This document shows, piece after piece, positions 34,327 to 43,589 of a DNA stretch of 64,000 nucleotides; the stretch's first letter is position 1; each line of letters starts with the position of its first letter. Source of the DNA: Thalassovita mediterranea (lineage in GTDB: Bacteria; Pseudomonadota; Alphaproteobacteria; Rhodobacterales; Rhodobacteraceae); the NCBI RefSeq assembly GCF_001458435.1, contig NZ_CYSF01000003.1, positions 1-64,000 on the forward strand, in the 5' to 3' direction. The translations under genes and the position numbers were made by a program. Under the pieces are notes generated by a model, which saw only the letters and a program-made list of their open reading frames with translations, did not search any database and was not told where the DNA came from.

Positions 34327-36963
34327 GTGAGCCAAGCGACATCTTCACCCAATCAAACAGACCAGACCGATCAGATCGATCAGACCGACGCGACGGATCT
34401 GGACGATATCGTCGCCGAATCCGACACCGGTGCGCGGACCCCGCACAATTGGTTCTCGGCCAAGGTTTTGTGGTTCGTACCGCTATTGTGGTCGATCTAT
34501 CAGTTGTGGATCGCCTCTCCGCTGCCGTTCACGCTGGGCATTGGTGTGTGGAATGACACCCAGACCCGCGCGATCCACCTCGGCTTTGCGGTCTTTCTGG
34601 CCTTTGTGGCCTTCCCAGCATTTCGCACCAGTCCCCGCCATCACATCCCGCTGACCACTTGGATCACCGCGATTGTGGGCGCTGTTGCCTCGTCCTATCT
34701 GGCGTGGAACTACGTGGATGTGGCCGCCCGCACCGGCCTGCCCAACACGCTGGACCTGGCGATGGCCGGTATCGGCATCCTGTTGTTGATGGAGGCCGCG
34801 CGTCGTTCGCTGGGCTTCCCGCTGATGGGTGTTGCGATCTTCTTCCTGGCTTATGTTTTCTTTGGCTCCTGGGATGGTCTGCCGGAAATGGTGCAGTGGA
34901 AGGGCGCGTCGTTTAACAAGGCGATGAGCCACCTGATGCTGACCACCGAAGGTGTGTTCGGCGTGGCCCTTGGCGTGTCGTCGGGCTTTGTGTTCCTGTT
35001 TGTGCTGTTCGGCGCCCTGCTGAACCAAGCGGGCGCTGGCAACTACTTCCTGCAACTGGCATTCGCGGCCCTTGGCCACCTGCGTGGCGGTCCGGCAAAG
35101 GCAGCGGTAATTGCATCCGCAGCCACCGGCCTGATTTCCGGTTCTGCGATTGCAAACGTTGTGACCACCGGCACCTTCACCATTCCGCTGATGCGCAAGG
35201 TCGGCTTCTCGCCCGCCAAAGCTGGCGCGGTTGAAGTATCGTCGTCGATCAACGGCGTTCTGACCCCGCCGGTGATGGGCGCTGTGGCCTTCCTGATGAC
35301 CGAATATGTCGGCATTTCCTATGTAGAGGTGGTGAAAACCGCCATCGTGCCTGCCGCGATTTCCTACATGGCGCTGGTCTACATCGTCCACCTTGAAGCG
35401 CTGAAGATGGGCATGAAAGGCTCCAGCCGTATGCACCCGGTCAAGTTCATGCTGGGCGCGATCTTCATCGTGGCGACCTCGATCGTCATCGGTGGTGGTA
35501 CGCTGTGGCTGGCAGGTCAGGTTGTTACGCTGGCAAATACGCTGATCGGTCCGATGGCAACGCCGGTTCTGGTGGTTGGCCTGCTGATCGCCTATGTGGC
35601 GGCGGTAAAATACGCCGCTGGCCGTCCCGATCTTGAAACCAGCATCGAGTCGATGCTGCACCTGCCCCCTGCCCGCACGATCCTGAAGACCGGTCTGCAC
35701 TACCTGCTGCCGATCCTGCTGCTGATGTATCTTCTGATGATCGAGCGTAAATCGCCCGGCCTCTCGGCCTTCTGGTCGTCGATGTTCATGCTGCTGATCC
35801 TATTGACCCAAGACCCGCTGAAAGCGTTCTTCCGCAAGCAAGGCAGCGTCAGCGCCGCCTTCTCGCACGGTGTGGCGCAAACGGTTGAGGGTATGATCAT
35901 CGGGGCGCGCAACATGGTTGGTCTGGCCGCAGCAATGGGTCTGGCCGGTATCATCGTGGGCGCGGTTACGCTGACCGGCATCGGTCAGGTGATGGCGGAA
36001 TTCGTTGAATTCCTGTCCGGTGGCAACCTGCTGGCGATGCTGTTCTTCGTTGCGCTGATCTCCATCGTGCTGGGCATGGGCCTGCCGACCACCGCAAACT
36101 ACATCGTTGTCAGCTCGCTGATGGCGGGGGTTGTTGTGGAACTGGGCGCTCAGAACGGTCTGATCGTGCCGCTGGTGGCTGTGCACATGTTCTGTTTCTA
36201 CTTTGGTATCATGGCGGATGTGACCCCGCCCGTCGGTCTGGCCAGTTTCGCCGCCGCCGCGATTTCCAAAGGCGATCCGCTGCGTACCGGTTTCCAGGCG
36301 TTCTTCTACTCGATCCGTACCGCACTGCTGCCGTTCCTGTTCATCTTCAACACCGACCTGTTGTTGATCGACGTGGGACCTGTGCAGGCGATTGTGGTGT
36401 TTATCACCGCACTGATCGCAATGCTGCTCTTTGCGGCGGGCACCATGGGCTACTTCCAAACCCGTTCGCGCCTGTGGGAAAGCGCTGCGCTGATCTTCTG
36501 TGCGTTCATCCTGTTTAGGCCGGACTTCTTCCTCAACCAAATCGCGGATGAGTTTGAAACCCGCCCCGCGACGGAAGTGTTCGCACTGGCCGAAGCAGCG
36601 CCTGAAAACAGCGCCCTGCGCGTGCGCCTGACCGGTGAAAACCTCGAAGGTGACATGGTCGATGCCCGCTACCTCTTGCCACTGGGCGCCGCTGGCGCGG
36701 ATGGCGCAGGCCGTCTGGCAACTGGCGCAGGGATCGAATTCCGCGATGAGGACGGTCAGCTCTATGTCGACAACATGACCTTCGGTGGTCCGGCAGAACA
36801 GCTGAAGATCGACTTTGACTGGCAAGTGGTCGAAGTTGAGGTAGAAGCAGACCGCCCGCCGCAGGAGATCTTCTACCTGCCGGCCCTGCTGATCCTTGGC
36901 GCAGTCTTCGCCATCCAGCGTCGCCGCAAGGCGAAAACCGAACCTGAGGAGGCTCTGGCATGA
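34327..36963 (+). CDS. TRAP transporter 4TM/12TM fusion permease
   Basis: Fused small and large permease subunits of the TAXI-TRAP system, 878 residues. GTG 34327 has AGGGGGA eight bases upstream. A hydrophilic N-terminus with repeated TDQTDQ/IDQTD precedes four helices, then a DctM-like region with GSAIANVVTTGTFTIP and GMGLPTTANYIV. After the last helices near residue 745 comes a soluble DUF3394-like domain (about 750-850) and a final membrane helix. Such C-terminal domains occur in TAXI fusions; their function is not known to me. It overlaps the next gene by ATGA. Confidence 0.92.
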   Translation: MSQATSSPNQTDQTDQIDQTDATDLDDIVAESDTGARTPHNWFSAKVLWFVPLLWSIYQLWIASPLPFTLGIGVWNDTQTRAIHLGFAVFLAFVAFPAFRTSPRHHIPLTTWITAIVGAVASSYLAWNYVDVAARTGLPNTLDLAMAGIGILLLMEAARRSLGFPLMGVAIFFLAYVFFGSWDGLPEMVQWKGASFNKAMSHLMLTTEGVFGVALGVSSGFVFLFVLFGALLNQAGAGNYFLQLAFAALGHLRGGPAKAAVIASAATGLISGSAIANVVTTGTFTIPLMRKVGFSPAKAGAVEVSSSINGVLTPPVMGAVAFLMTEYVGISYVEVVKTAIVPAAISYMALVYIVHLEALKMGMKGSSRMHPVKFMLGAIFIVATSIVIGGGTLWLAGQVVTLANTLIGPMATPVLVVGLLIAYVAAVKYAAGRPDLETSIESMLHLPPARTILKTGLHYLLPILLLMYLLMIERKSPGLSAFWSSMFMLLILLTQDPLKAFFRKQGSVSAAFSHGVAQTVEGMIIGARNMVGLAAAMGLAGIIVGAVTLTGIGQVMAEFVEFLSGGNLLAMLFFVALISIVLGMGLPTTANYIVVSSLMAGVVVELGAQNGLIVPLVAVHMFCFYFGIMADVTPPVGLASFAAAAISKGDPLRTGFQAFFYSIRTALLPFLFIFNTDLLLIDVGPVQAIVVFITALIAMLLFAAGTMGYFQTRSRLWESAALIFCAFILFRPDFFLNQIADEFETRPATEVFALAEAAPENSALRVRLTGENLEGDMVDARYLLPLGAAGADGAGRLATGAGIEFRDEDGQLYVDNMTFGGPAEQLKIDFDWQVVEVEVEADRPPQEIFYLPALLILGAVFAIQRRRKAKTEPEEALA

Positions 36964-37412
36964 AAACCGACAAGAGCAACAAACCGAAGAAGCCGACCGT
37001 ATTGGTCGCCATCGACCTCACCCAACCCGAAGAGCAGAAGGCGGTCCTGAAACGGGCCCGCCAACTGGCCGATCTGGAAGGGATCCGCCTGTCGGTGGTC
37101 ACCGTACTGCCTGACTTTCGGATGAGCATGGTCAGCACCTACTTCTCTGACGATCACACCCATGAAATCGTCGAAGAAAGCCGTGTTGCCCTGCACAAGT
37201 TCATTGAGGACACCATCGGTGACGACGACAAGGTGAAACATGTGATCCGCGTGGGCAAAACCTACGAGGAAATCCTGATCACCGCCGAAGATCTGAACGC
37301 ACAGATGATCGTAGTTGGCGCGCACAAGCCCAACTTCCGCGATTATCTGATCGGCCCGAACGCCGCGCAGATCGCGCGCCACGCGCCCTGTTCGGTCTAT
37401 ATCGTGCGCTAA
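36960..37412 (+). CDS. TRAP-associated universal stress protein (UspA family)
   Basis: Small nucleotide-binding protein of 150 residues. It begins with a basic stretch (DKSNKPKKPTV), then VLVAIDLTQPEE, and ends with IVVGAHKPNFRDYLIGPNA and HAPCSVYIVR, the ATP-binding region of UspA proteins. Coupling to the permease by ATGA overlap recalls TeaD, the Usp that tunes the TeaABC TRAP transporter, so regulation of transport by ATP binding is likely. Followed by a hairpin. Confidence 0.88.
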   Translation: MKTDKSNKPKKPTVLVAIDLTQPEEQKAVLKRARQLADLEGIRLSVVTVLPDFRMSMVSTYFSDDHTHEIVEESRVALHKFIEDTIGDDDKVKHVIRVGKTYEEILITAEDLNAQMIVVGAHKPNFRDYLIGPNAAQIARHAPCSVYIVR

Positions 37413-37459
37413 TGTCGATCCTGAGTGTTGCCAAAACGCTCAAGCTTGCTAAACCACTG

Positions 37460-37485
37460 CCGCCTGCCCCCTATGGGGCAGGCGG
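37460..37485 (+). terminator. Terminator of the TRAP operon
   Basis: Perfect 11-pair stem CCGCCTGCCCC / GGGGCAGGCGG with four-base loop CTAT, 47 bases past the Usp gene. No long T-run follows, so termination strength is uncertain. Confidence 0.65.
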
Positions 37486-37533
37486 TATCCGTTTCACCCA
37501 CAGCCCGATCGCTCACGCGCCGGAGGTTCTGAA

Positions 37534-38544
37534 ATGACCCGCGACAGTGCCACCCATGTTGCCTTCTTGATCTTTCCCGAGTTTCCGATGGCCTGCCTGA
37601 CATCGGCCATTGAACCGTTGCGCGCTGCAAACGAGATTTCAGGGCACGATGCGTTTTCCTGGTCTGTGCTGTCAGAAGATGGCGCACCCGTCACCGCCAG
37701 CGCCAATGTTGTTTTTCAACCCGATCACGCTCTTGGGGATGGGGACAAGCCCGATTACATTTTTGTGCTGTCCGGTCCCGATGCCAGATTCCGCGCGCCC
37801 ACCACGGGCAACGGTCACCTGCGCTACCTTGCCCGCCATGGGGTCCAGATTGGCGCGGTCAGCGGTGGGGTATTTCCGCTCGCCGCCTCTGGCCTGATGC
37901 TGGATCGCACCTGTTCGGTGCACTGGGCCTATCGTTCGGCGTTTGAGGCGGAATATCCCGAGATTACCGTCAGCGACAATGTGATCGTCATCGACCGCAA
38001 CCGCCTGACTGTGTCGGGCGCAGCGGCGATGTTTGATCTGATGTTGGGACTGGTTGAAGAGGCGCTCGACAGTTCCATCATGACCGAAGTGGCCTGTTGG
38101 TTCCAACACCCCTTGGTGCGCACCGCAGGTGTCAGCCAAAGTGTGCCCGCCTTCAAAACTGACACCGTGACAGAGGATCTGCCACTGGCAGTATCCAAAG
38201 CGATCGAGGTGTTTACCCAAAACCTCGAAGACCCGCTAAGCATCGCAGATGTTGCAGATCAGGTGCATGTCTCATCGCGTAAACTGGAACGTCAGTTCAA
38301 AGCAGCGCTGGGGCAAAGCCCGCTGCATTATTACCGCATGTTGCGGATGAACGCAGCGCGCCAGCAGGTGCTCTACACCCGCAACAGCCTGACAGAGGTG
38401 GCGCAGGCGGTGGGGTATTCCAGCTCTTCCACCCTGACGCGCCATTACCGCGAGGCATTTGGCCTATCGCCCACCGAAGAGCGCCAAAAGATCAGCCGTT
38501 TCAAAATGGAAAACGGCCAACCCTTTCCGCTGCGCGAAGGTTAG
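37534..38544 (+). CDS. GlxA-family AraC-type transcriptional regulator
   Basis: Regulator of 336 residues with an N-terminal DJ-1/PfpI-like class I amidotransferase domain (about 5-190) and a C-terminal AraC double helix-turn-helix (about 220-320; SIADVADQVHVSSRKLER and SLTEVAQAVGYSSSSTLTRHY). The nucleophile elbow reads GAVSGGVF, with Ser-Gly where enzymes have Cys, so it is a ligand-binding, not catalytic, domain. Relatives (GbdR, CdhR, ArgR-like) control use of betaines, carnitine and arginine, which fits the nearby amine genes. Confidence 0.87.
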   Translation: MTRDSATHVAFLIFPEFPMACLTSAIEPLRAANEISGHDAFSWSVLSEDGAPVTASANVVFQPDHALGDGDKPDYIFVLSGPDARFRAPTTGNGHLRYLARHGVQIGAVSGGVFPLAASGLMLDRTCSVHWAYRSAFEAEYPEITVSDNVIVIDRNRLTVSGAAAMFDLMLGLVEEALDSSIMTEVACWFQHPLVRTAGVSQSVPAFKTDTVTEDLPLAVSKAIEVFTQNLEDPLSIADVADQVHVSSRKLERQFKAALGQSPLHYYRMLRMNAARQQVLYTRNSLTEVAQAVGYSSSSTLTRHYREAFGLSPTEERQKISRFKMENGQPFPLREG

Positions 38545-38583
38545 ACGCGCCGCCAATAGACAGCGGATCGTCTTGGGTGCCCG

Positions 38584-39237
38584 TCAGTAGCGCAGCAATG
38601 CGTCACTGCTATAGGTGTGATCCCAAGACGCGGCAGTTGCGGCAATGGCCTGCATCGCGCGGGCAACCTGCGTTCCCTTGATGGGGCGATATTTGGCCAT
38701 AGGGCCAACCATCAGACCCGCTACAACAGGCAGAACTACGCCACCAATCTCTTCGCGCAGGCGCCGTTCAGAACGTGTGCCCAACAACAGCGCCGGGCGC
38801 AGAATATGCAGGGTCGGATAACCAATCGCGCGCACTGCTGCCTCTGCCTCGCCTTTGACGTTCAGGTAATAGCTGGGCGATCCGGCCTTTGCCCCAACCG
38901 AGGACACCAGCAAAAACGTTTCGGCCCCTTGTTCACGCGCAACGCGCGCACAGGCCAGCACATAGTCATAATCAATCGCCCGAAACCCGGCCTGTCCACC
39001 GGCCACCTTCTGGGTGGTGCCCAGACAACAGAACACCGTGTCAGCGCGCAGCTGATCGGCCACAGTGTCCAAGCTAGAGGCATCTGCAATCACCTCTGTC
39101 AGTTTGTCCGAGGTTAGTCCCATAGGACGGCGGGTCACACAAATCACGCGATCCCAAATCGGATCTGCCAACAACAGGTCCACCAATGCGCTACCAATCA
39201 ATCCAGTGCCGCCAAATACCAATGCGGTCTTGCCCAT
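38584..39237 (-). CDS. NAD(P)-binding atypical SDR (HTATIP2/NmrA-like)
   Basis: A 217-residue Rossmann protein. The N-terminus VFGGTGLIGSALVDLLL is the nucleotide-binding motif, CCLGTT and LLVSSVGAKAGS follow, and YLNVKGEAE provides a K in the place of the SDR catalytic lysine. It resembles HTATIP2/YwnB-type oxidoreductases with no defined substrate. It is encoded opposite to its neighbours and converges on the GlxA-like gene, so context gives little help. Confidence 0.75.
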   Translation of the reverse strand: MGKTALVFGGTGLIGSALVDLLLADPIWDRVICVTRRPMGLTSDKLTEVIADASSLDTVADQLRADTVFCCLGTTQKVAGGQAGFRAIDYDYVLACARVAREQGAETFLLVSSVGAKAGSPSYYLNVKGEAEAAVRAIGYPTLHILRPALLLGTRSERRLREEIGGVVLPVVAGLMVGPMAKYRPIKGTQVARAMQAIAATAASWDHTYSSDALLRY

Positions 39238-39491
39238 CTCATCGTATCCTTCATACTGAGAGTGTCATTTTGGGACAGGTAGGCGTGCATCCCTTAAAAC
39301 GCTAGGCCAAGTTTTCCCTACGTAACGTCGCTACAACGCCGCGCTGAAAAGCAGGGCAATTGATACAATCTCTACCGTTGCGCCCTGCGGATTACGCACC
39401 CGTAAAATTGCCGGAATTGACAGGCGCTTAGGAATTTGATCAAAATTCATCATACACAACACGCGCCCCGCAAGGGCGCAAAGGAGGACCG

Positions 39492-40883
39492 GTGAACACC
39501 CCCGCCAACACGCCTGCTGCCGCCAAAAGCTGGCAGGCCACATTGCCCGAAGATTTCCTTGCACATGCCCGCGGCCGCCGCGTTGATGAGGTGGAATGCA
39601 TTGTCCCCGATCTGGCAGGCACCGCCCGTGGTAAGGCAATGCCCGCCTACAAATTTGATCCCGACAGCGAATTGGCGCTGCCCATCTCGCTCTTCTATCA
39701 GACGATTTCGGGCGAATACGTGGATATGGAAATCGAAAACCAGTGGATGGAACGGGACGTGATCCTGCGCCCGGATATGGCAACTGCCTGTGCTGTACCC
39801 TGGTCAGATGATGTGGCGGTGCAGGCGATTTGTGACATGTTTACCCGCGAAGGTGATCCCCTGCCCATCGCGCCGCGCAACGTGCTGCGCCGTGTGATCG
39901 CCCTTTATGAGGCGAAGGGCTGGCGCGCGGTTGTTGCGCCTGAGTTGGAGTTTTACCTGACCAAACCCAACCGCGATCCCAACGAACCGATTGAACCGCC
40001 GCTGGGCCGCACAGGCCGTAAAGGCGCCAGCCGTCAGGTCTATTCGATGACGGCAGTCGATGAATACGGCGCGGTGATCGACACCATCTATGATTTTGCC
40101 GAAGCCCAAGGCCTGCGCATCGACACCATCATCCAAGAAGGCGGCGCTGGCCAGATTGAGATCAACCTGACCCACGGCGACCCGCTGCATCTGGCCGATC
40201 AGGTCTTCTACTTCAAACGCACCATCCGTGAGGCGGCGCTGAAAAACGGGGTCTTTGCCACCTTTATGGCGAAACCCATCCGTGATGAGCCGGGCAGCGC
40301 CATGCATGTGCACCAGTCGATTGTGGATATTGAGACCGGCGAAAACATCTTCTCCAACGCGGATGGATCAGCGTCGGATCTGTTTGGCTACTTCATCGGT
40401 GGATCGCAGCGCTACATGCAGGATGTGGTGCCGCTCTATGCGCCCTATGTGAACTCCTACCGTCGGATCACGGTGGACGGGCAAAGCGCGCCCGCCAATC
40501 TGGAATGGGCGCAGGACAACCGCACCACTGGCCTGCGCGTGCCGCATTCGCCGCCCGCTGCGCGGCGGTTGGAAAACCGCGTCATTGGCATGGACTGCAA
40601 CCCCTATATTGCCATCGCCGCCTCATTGGCCTGCGGCTATCTGGGCATGGTGAACAAAATCGCCCCCCGCCCCGAAGCCCGTGCAGAGGTCTGGGAGGCA
40701 GATGACCCCCTGCCCCAATCCCTTGCCGTGGCGCTGGAACAATTCGAAGGCGGGACCGAGATCCGGGAGCTGCTGGGCGAAGAGTTCTGTCGCCTCTACC
40801 ACGACATCAAACGGGCGGAGTATGAGGAGTATCACCGCGAAATCTCCCCTTGGGAACGTCAGCATCTGTTGCTGAACGCCTGA
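39492..40883 (+). CDS. Glutamine synthetase-family ligase, likely gamma-glutamyl-amine synthetase
   Basis: ATP-dependent ligase of the GlnA/PuuA family, 463 residues. The beta-grasp N-terminal part has DLAGTARGKAM. Catalytic-domain motifs include APELEFYL, EGGAGQIEINL, the histidine motif AMHVHQS and NRTTGLRVPHSPPAARRLENR. There is no adenylylation-site region typical of GlnA, and length fits PuuA. GTG 39492 follows AAGGAGG. Two FAD oxidoreductases of PuuB type follow in the same direction at 25 and 10 bases, which points to gamma-glutamylation of an amine (putrescine or ethanolamine-like) before oxidation. Confidence 0.85.
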   Translation: MNTPANTPAAAKSWQATLPEDFLAHARGRRVDEVECIVPDLAGTARGKAMPAYKFDPDSELALPISLFYQTISGEYVDMEIENQWMERDVILRPDMATACAVPWSDDVAVQAICDMFTREGDPLPIAPRNVLRRVIALYEAKGWRAVVAPELEFYLTKPNRDPNEPIEPPLGRTGRKGASRQVYSMTAVDEYGAVIDTIYDFAEAQGLRIDTIIQEGGAGQIEINLTHGDPLHLADQVFYFKRTIREAALKNGVFATFMAKPIRDEPGSAMHVHQSIVDIETGENIFSNADGSASDLFGYFIGGSQRYMQDVVPLYAPYVNSYRRITVDGQSAPANLEWAQDNRTTGLRVPHSPPAARRLENRVIGMDCNPYIAIAASLACGYLGMVNKIAPRPEARAEVWEADDPLPQSLAVALEQFEGGTEIRELLGEEFCRLYHDIKRAEYEEYHREISPWERQHLLLNA

Positions 40884-40908
40884 TTTTGCATCCCAGAAGG
40901 ATACGCCG

Positions 40909-42210
40909 ATGGATCTGCTTACCGTGAATGACCGCGCCGGTCAGTATCCGGCGTCTTACTACGCGGCCCATGCCACGCCGCTGCCGCCCTTCGCGGCGCC
41001 TGAGGGGGCGCTGCAATGCGACGTTTGCGTGGTGGGCGGCGGTTTTATGGGGCTGTCCACTGCGCTGGAGCTGGCGCAGCGCGGCTATGACGTGGTGCTG
41101 CTAGAGGCACAGCGCGTTGGCTTTGGTGCATCGGGGCGCAATGGCGGTCAGGTGGGGCAAGGACAGCGGCTGGATCAGGACGACCTAGAAGATCTGGTGG
41201 GCAAGGACCACGCCCGCCAGCTGTGGCAGATCGCCAACCAATCCGTTGATCTGGTCCGCGAACGGGCGAAATCCCCACTGGTGGAGGCCGATTTTAACGA
41301 CGGCATCATCCACGCCGATCACCGCGAACGCTACGTGCCCCACAGCCGATCCTATGTGGAGAAGCTGAACGATCAGTATGGCTATGACAAAATCCGTTTT
41401 CTGGATCGGGACGAAATGCGCCACATGGTCAACTCCCCCGCCTACCACGGCGGCACGCTGGACATGGGTGCGGGCCATATTGATCCGCTGCAATACGCGC
41501 TGGGGCTGGCGCGGATGTGTCAGGCGGCGGGTGTTCGCATCTATGAAGGCGCGCGGGTTCAACGGATTGATTACGGCACACCGGCCAAGGTGCATCTGGC
41601 AGGCGCCACAGTGACAGCCGACTATGTGGTCATGGGGATGAACGGCTATTTGGGCGATCTGGACACTGAGGTCGCCCGCCATGTGATGCCGATCAACAAC
41701 TACATCGTCGCCACCGCCCCAATGACGCCCGATCAGCAAGAGGCCCTGCTGCGGCACAACCATGCGGTGGCGGATAGTAAGTTTGTGGTGAACTACTTCC
41801 GCTTCTCCCCCGATCACCGGCTGCTGTTTGGCGGCACCGAAAGCTACCGTTACAGGTTCCCCAGCGACATCGCCGCCAAGGTGCGCAAACCACTGGCAGA
41901 GATTTATCCGCAGCTGAAGGATGTGCAGATCGACTACGCTTGGGGTGGCACGCTGGGCATTACTATGAACCGCATGCCGCATATCACGCGGCTCTCGGGC
42001 AATGTCCTGTCCCTGTCGGGCTTTTCCGGTCACGGGGTTGCGATGGCCTCCCTCGCAGGACAAATCGCGGCAGAGGCGATCGCCGGTCAAGCCGAGCGGT
42101 TTGATGTGATGGCCAAGGTGCCCAACATGCGCTTCCCCGGTGGGCCGCGTTTGCGCACCCCGCTCTTGATCGCGGCAATGCTGTGGTATTCTTTGCGCGA
42201 CAAACTTTGA
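40909..42210 (+). CDS. FAD-dependent amine oxidoreductase, PuuB-like (first copy)
   Basis: DAO-family flavoenzyme, 433 residues, with N-terminal VCVVGGGFMGLSTALELA, VLLEAQRVGFGASGRNGG and C-terminal LSGFSGHGVAMASLAGQ. It is like gamma-glutamylputrescine oxidase PuuB/OrdL, which oxidises the amine made by the ligase upstream to an aldehyde. Second gene of the ligase operon. About 30 % alike to the following gene by eye in the conserved motifs, so the two look like an old duplication with different substrates. Confidence 0.85.
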   Translation: MDLLTVNDRAGQYPASYYAAHATPLPPFAAPEGALQCDVCVVGGGFMGLSTALELAQRGYDVVLLEAQRVGFGASGRNGGQVGQGQRLDQDDLEDLVGKDHARQLWQIANQSVDLVRERAKSPLVEADFNDGIIHADHRERYVPHSRSYVEKLNDQYGYDKIRFLDRDEMRHMVNSPAYHGGTLDMGAGHIDPLQYALGLARMCQAAGVRIYEGARVQRIDYGTPAKVHLAGATVTADYVVMGMNGYLGDLDTEVARHVMPINNYIVATAPMTPDQQEALLRHNHAVADSKFVVNYFRFSPDHRLLFGGTESYRYRFPSDIAAKVRKPLAEIYPQLKDVQIDYAWGGTLGITMNRMPHITRLSGNVLSLSGFSGHGVAMASLAGQIAAEAIAGQAERFDVMAKVPNMRFPGGPRLRTPLLIAAMLWYSLRDKL

Positions 42211-42220
42211 GGATGTGCAA

Positions 42221-43558
42221 ATGACCCGCATCTACGAAGACATGGCCTACAGCGACCGCCCTATCCGTGATCGTTACTGGGACAGCACGCTAGAGGATAC
42301 CCTGCCCATCTATCCCGCCCTGCAAGGCGCGGCCTCTTGCGATTTTGCGATTGTTGGCGGTGGTTACACGGGCCTGTCCGCCGCACTAAGACTGATCGAA
42401 TCCGGGGCCAGCGTCATCCTGCTGGATGCGAAACGGCCCGGTTGGGGCGCCTCGGGTCGCAATGGCGGGTTGGTTTCAATTGGCACCAGCAAGTTGACCG
42501 ATGACCAGATCGAAGCAACCTTTGGCACCACAGAGGCGCGCAGTTTCTTCGAGGCCGAGCGCTGTGCTGTCGATCTGGTAGAGGGCTATATAGACCGCTA
42601 TGATCTATCCATCGACCGCCATTCACAGGGCTACAGTTGCCTCGCCCACAGCCCCGCATCACTGGACGATCTAAAGATCTACGGAGAAAGCTATCAGCGC
42701 CGCTACGGTTTGCCCTATCAGTTGATCCAAGCTGATCAGATGGCCGCGCAGGGACTGGCATCGCCAGAGTTTCATGGCGGCGTGCATTTGCCGGTGGGTT
42801 TTGCCCTCAACCCGCTGAAATTTCTCGATGGTTTGACGCGCGCCGCATCCGATGCGGGTGTGCAAATGCATTCAGATACCCCCGTGCTAGAGGTGCGTCA
42901 GCAGAACGGCTTCCATCTGAAAACACCCGAAGGTGTCGTCACCGCGCGCAAGGTCCTCTTTGCCACCAACGGCTATGGCAGCGACCACTTGCCCCGCCCT
43001 CTCGGGGCACACTACCTGCCGGTACAATCCAACATCCTAGTGTCGCGCCCAATGACCGAAGAGGAATTGCAGGCACAGGGCTGGACCAGCCGCCAAATGA
43101 TCGTCGATTCCCGCACCCTGCTGCATTATTTCCGCCTGTTGCCGGACAATCGAATGCTGTTGGGCCTGCGCGGATCGGTTCGGGTGAGCGAAGATAACAT
43201 CACCCGCACCCGCGCCCGTGCGCGCGCTGATTTCGACCGAATGTTCCCCGCATGGCGCCATGTGGAAACGCCCTATTTCTGGTCCGGCCTCATTTGTATG
43301 ACCCGTGCCCTTGTGCCCTTTGCCGGTCCCGTTCCAGGCATGGATGGCGCCTTTGCTTCCTTTGGCTATCATGGCAGTGGCGTCACCGGCGCACCCTACG
43401 GGGGCGCATTGATCGCAGATCTGGCTCTGGGGCGGCAAAAGATGCCTCATCCCACCTTTATGAAGGCGCCACCACGGCGGTTCGAGCTGGGCCGTTTCCG
43501 ACGCGCCAGCCTGCCCCCCGCCTTTGCCTGGTATCGGCTGAAAGACGCGCTGTCTTGA
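42221..43558 (+). CDS. FAD-dependent amine oxidoreductase, PuuB-like (second copy)
   Basis: Second DAO-family oxidoreductase, 445 residues. ATG 42221 is taken because GAGGAT lies eight bases upstream; a GTG at 42215 is less likely. Motifs are FAIVGGGYTGLSAALRLI, LLDAKRPGWGASGRNGG and FASFGYHGSGVTGAPYGG near the C-terminus. It begins 10 bases after the first copy, so both flavoenzymes and the ligase share a message. It converges with the GntR gene. Confidence 0.85.
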   Translation: MTRIYEDMAYSDRPIRDRYWDSTLEDTLPIYPALQGAASCDFAIVGGGYTGLSAALRLIESGASVILLDAKRPGWGASGRNGGLVSIGTSKLTDDQIEATFGTTEARSFFEAERCAVDLVEGYIDRYDLSIDRHSQGYSCLAHSPASLDDLKIYGESYQRRYGLPYQLIQADQMAAQGLASPEFHGGVHLPVGFALNPLKFLDGLTRAASDAGVQMHSDTPVLEVRQQNGFHLKTPEGVVTARKVLFATNGYGSDHLPRPLGAHYLPVQSNILVSRPMTEEELQAQGWTSRQMIVDSRTLLHYFRLLPDNRMLLGLRGSVRVSEDNITRTRARARADFDRMFPAWRHVETPYFWSGLICMTRALVPFAGPVPGMDGAFASFGYHGSGVTGAPYGGALIADLALGRQKMPHPTFMKAPPRRFELGRFRRASLPPAFAWYRLKDALS

Positions 43559-43589
43559 CCCAGCTATCCGCGGTTGCGGCCTGCGCTGT

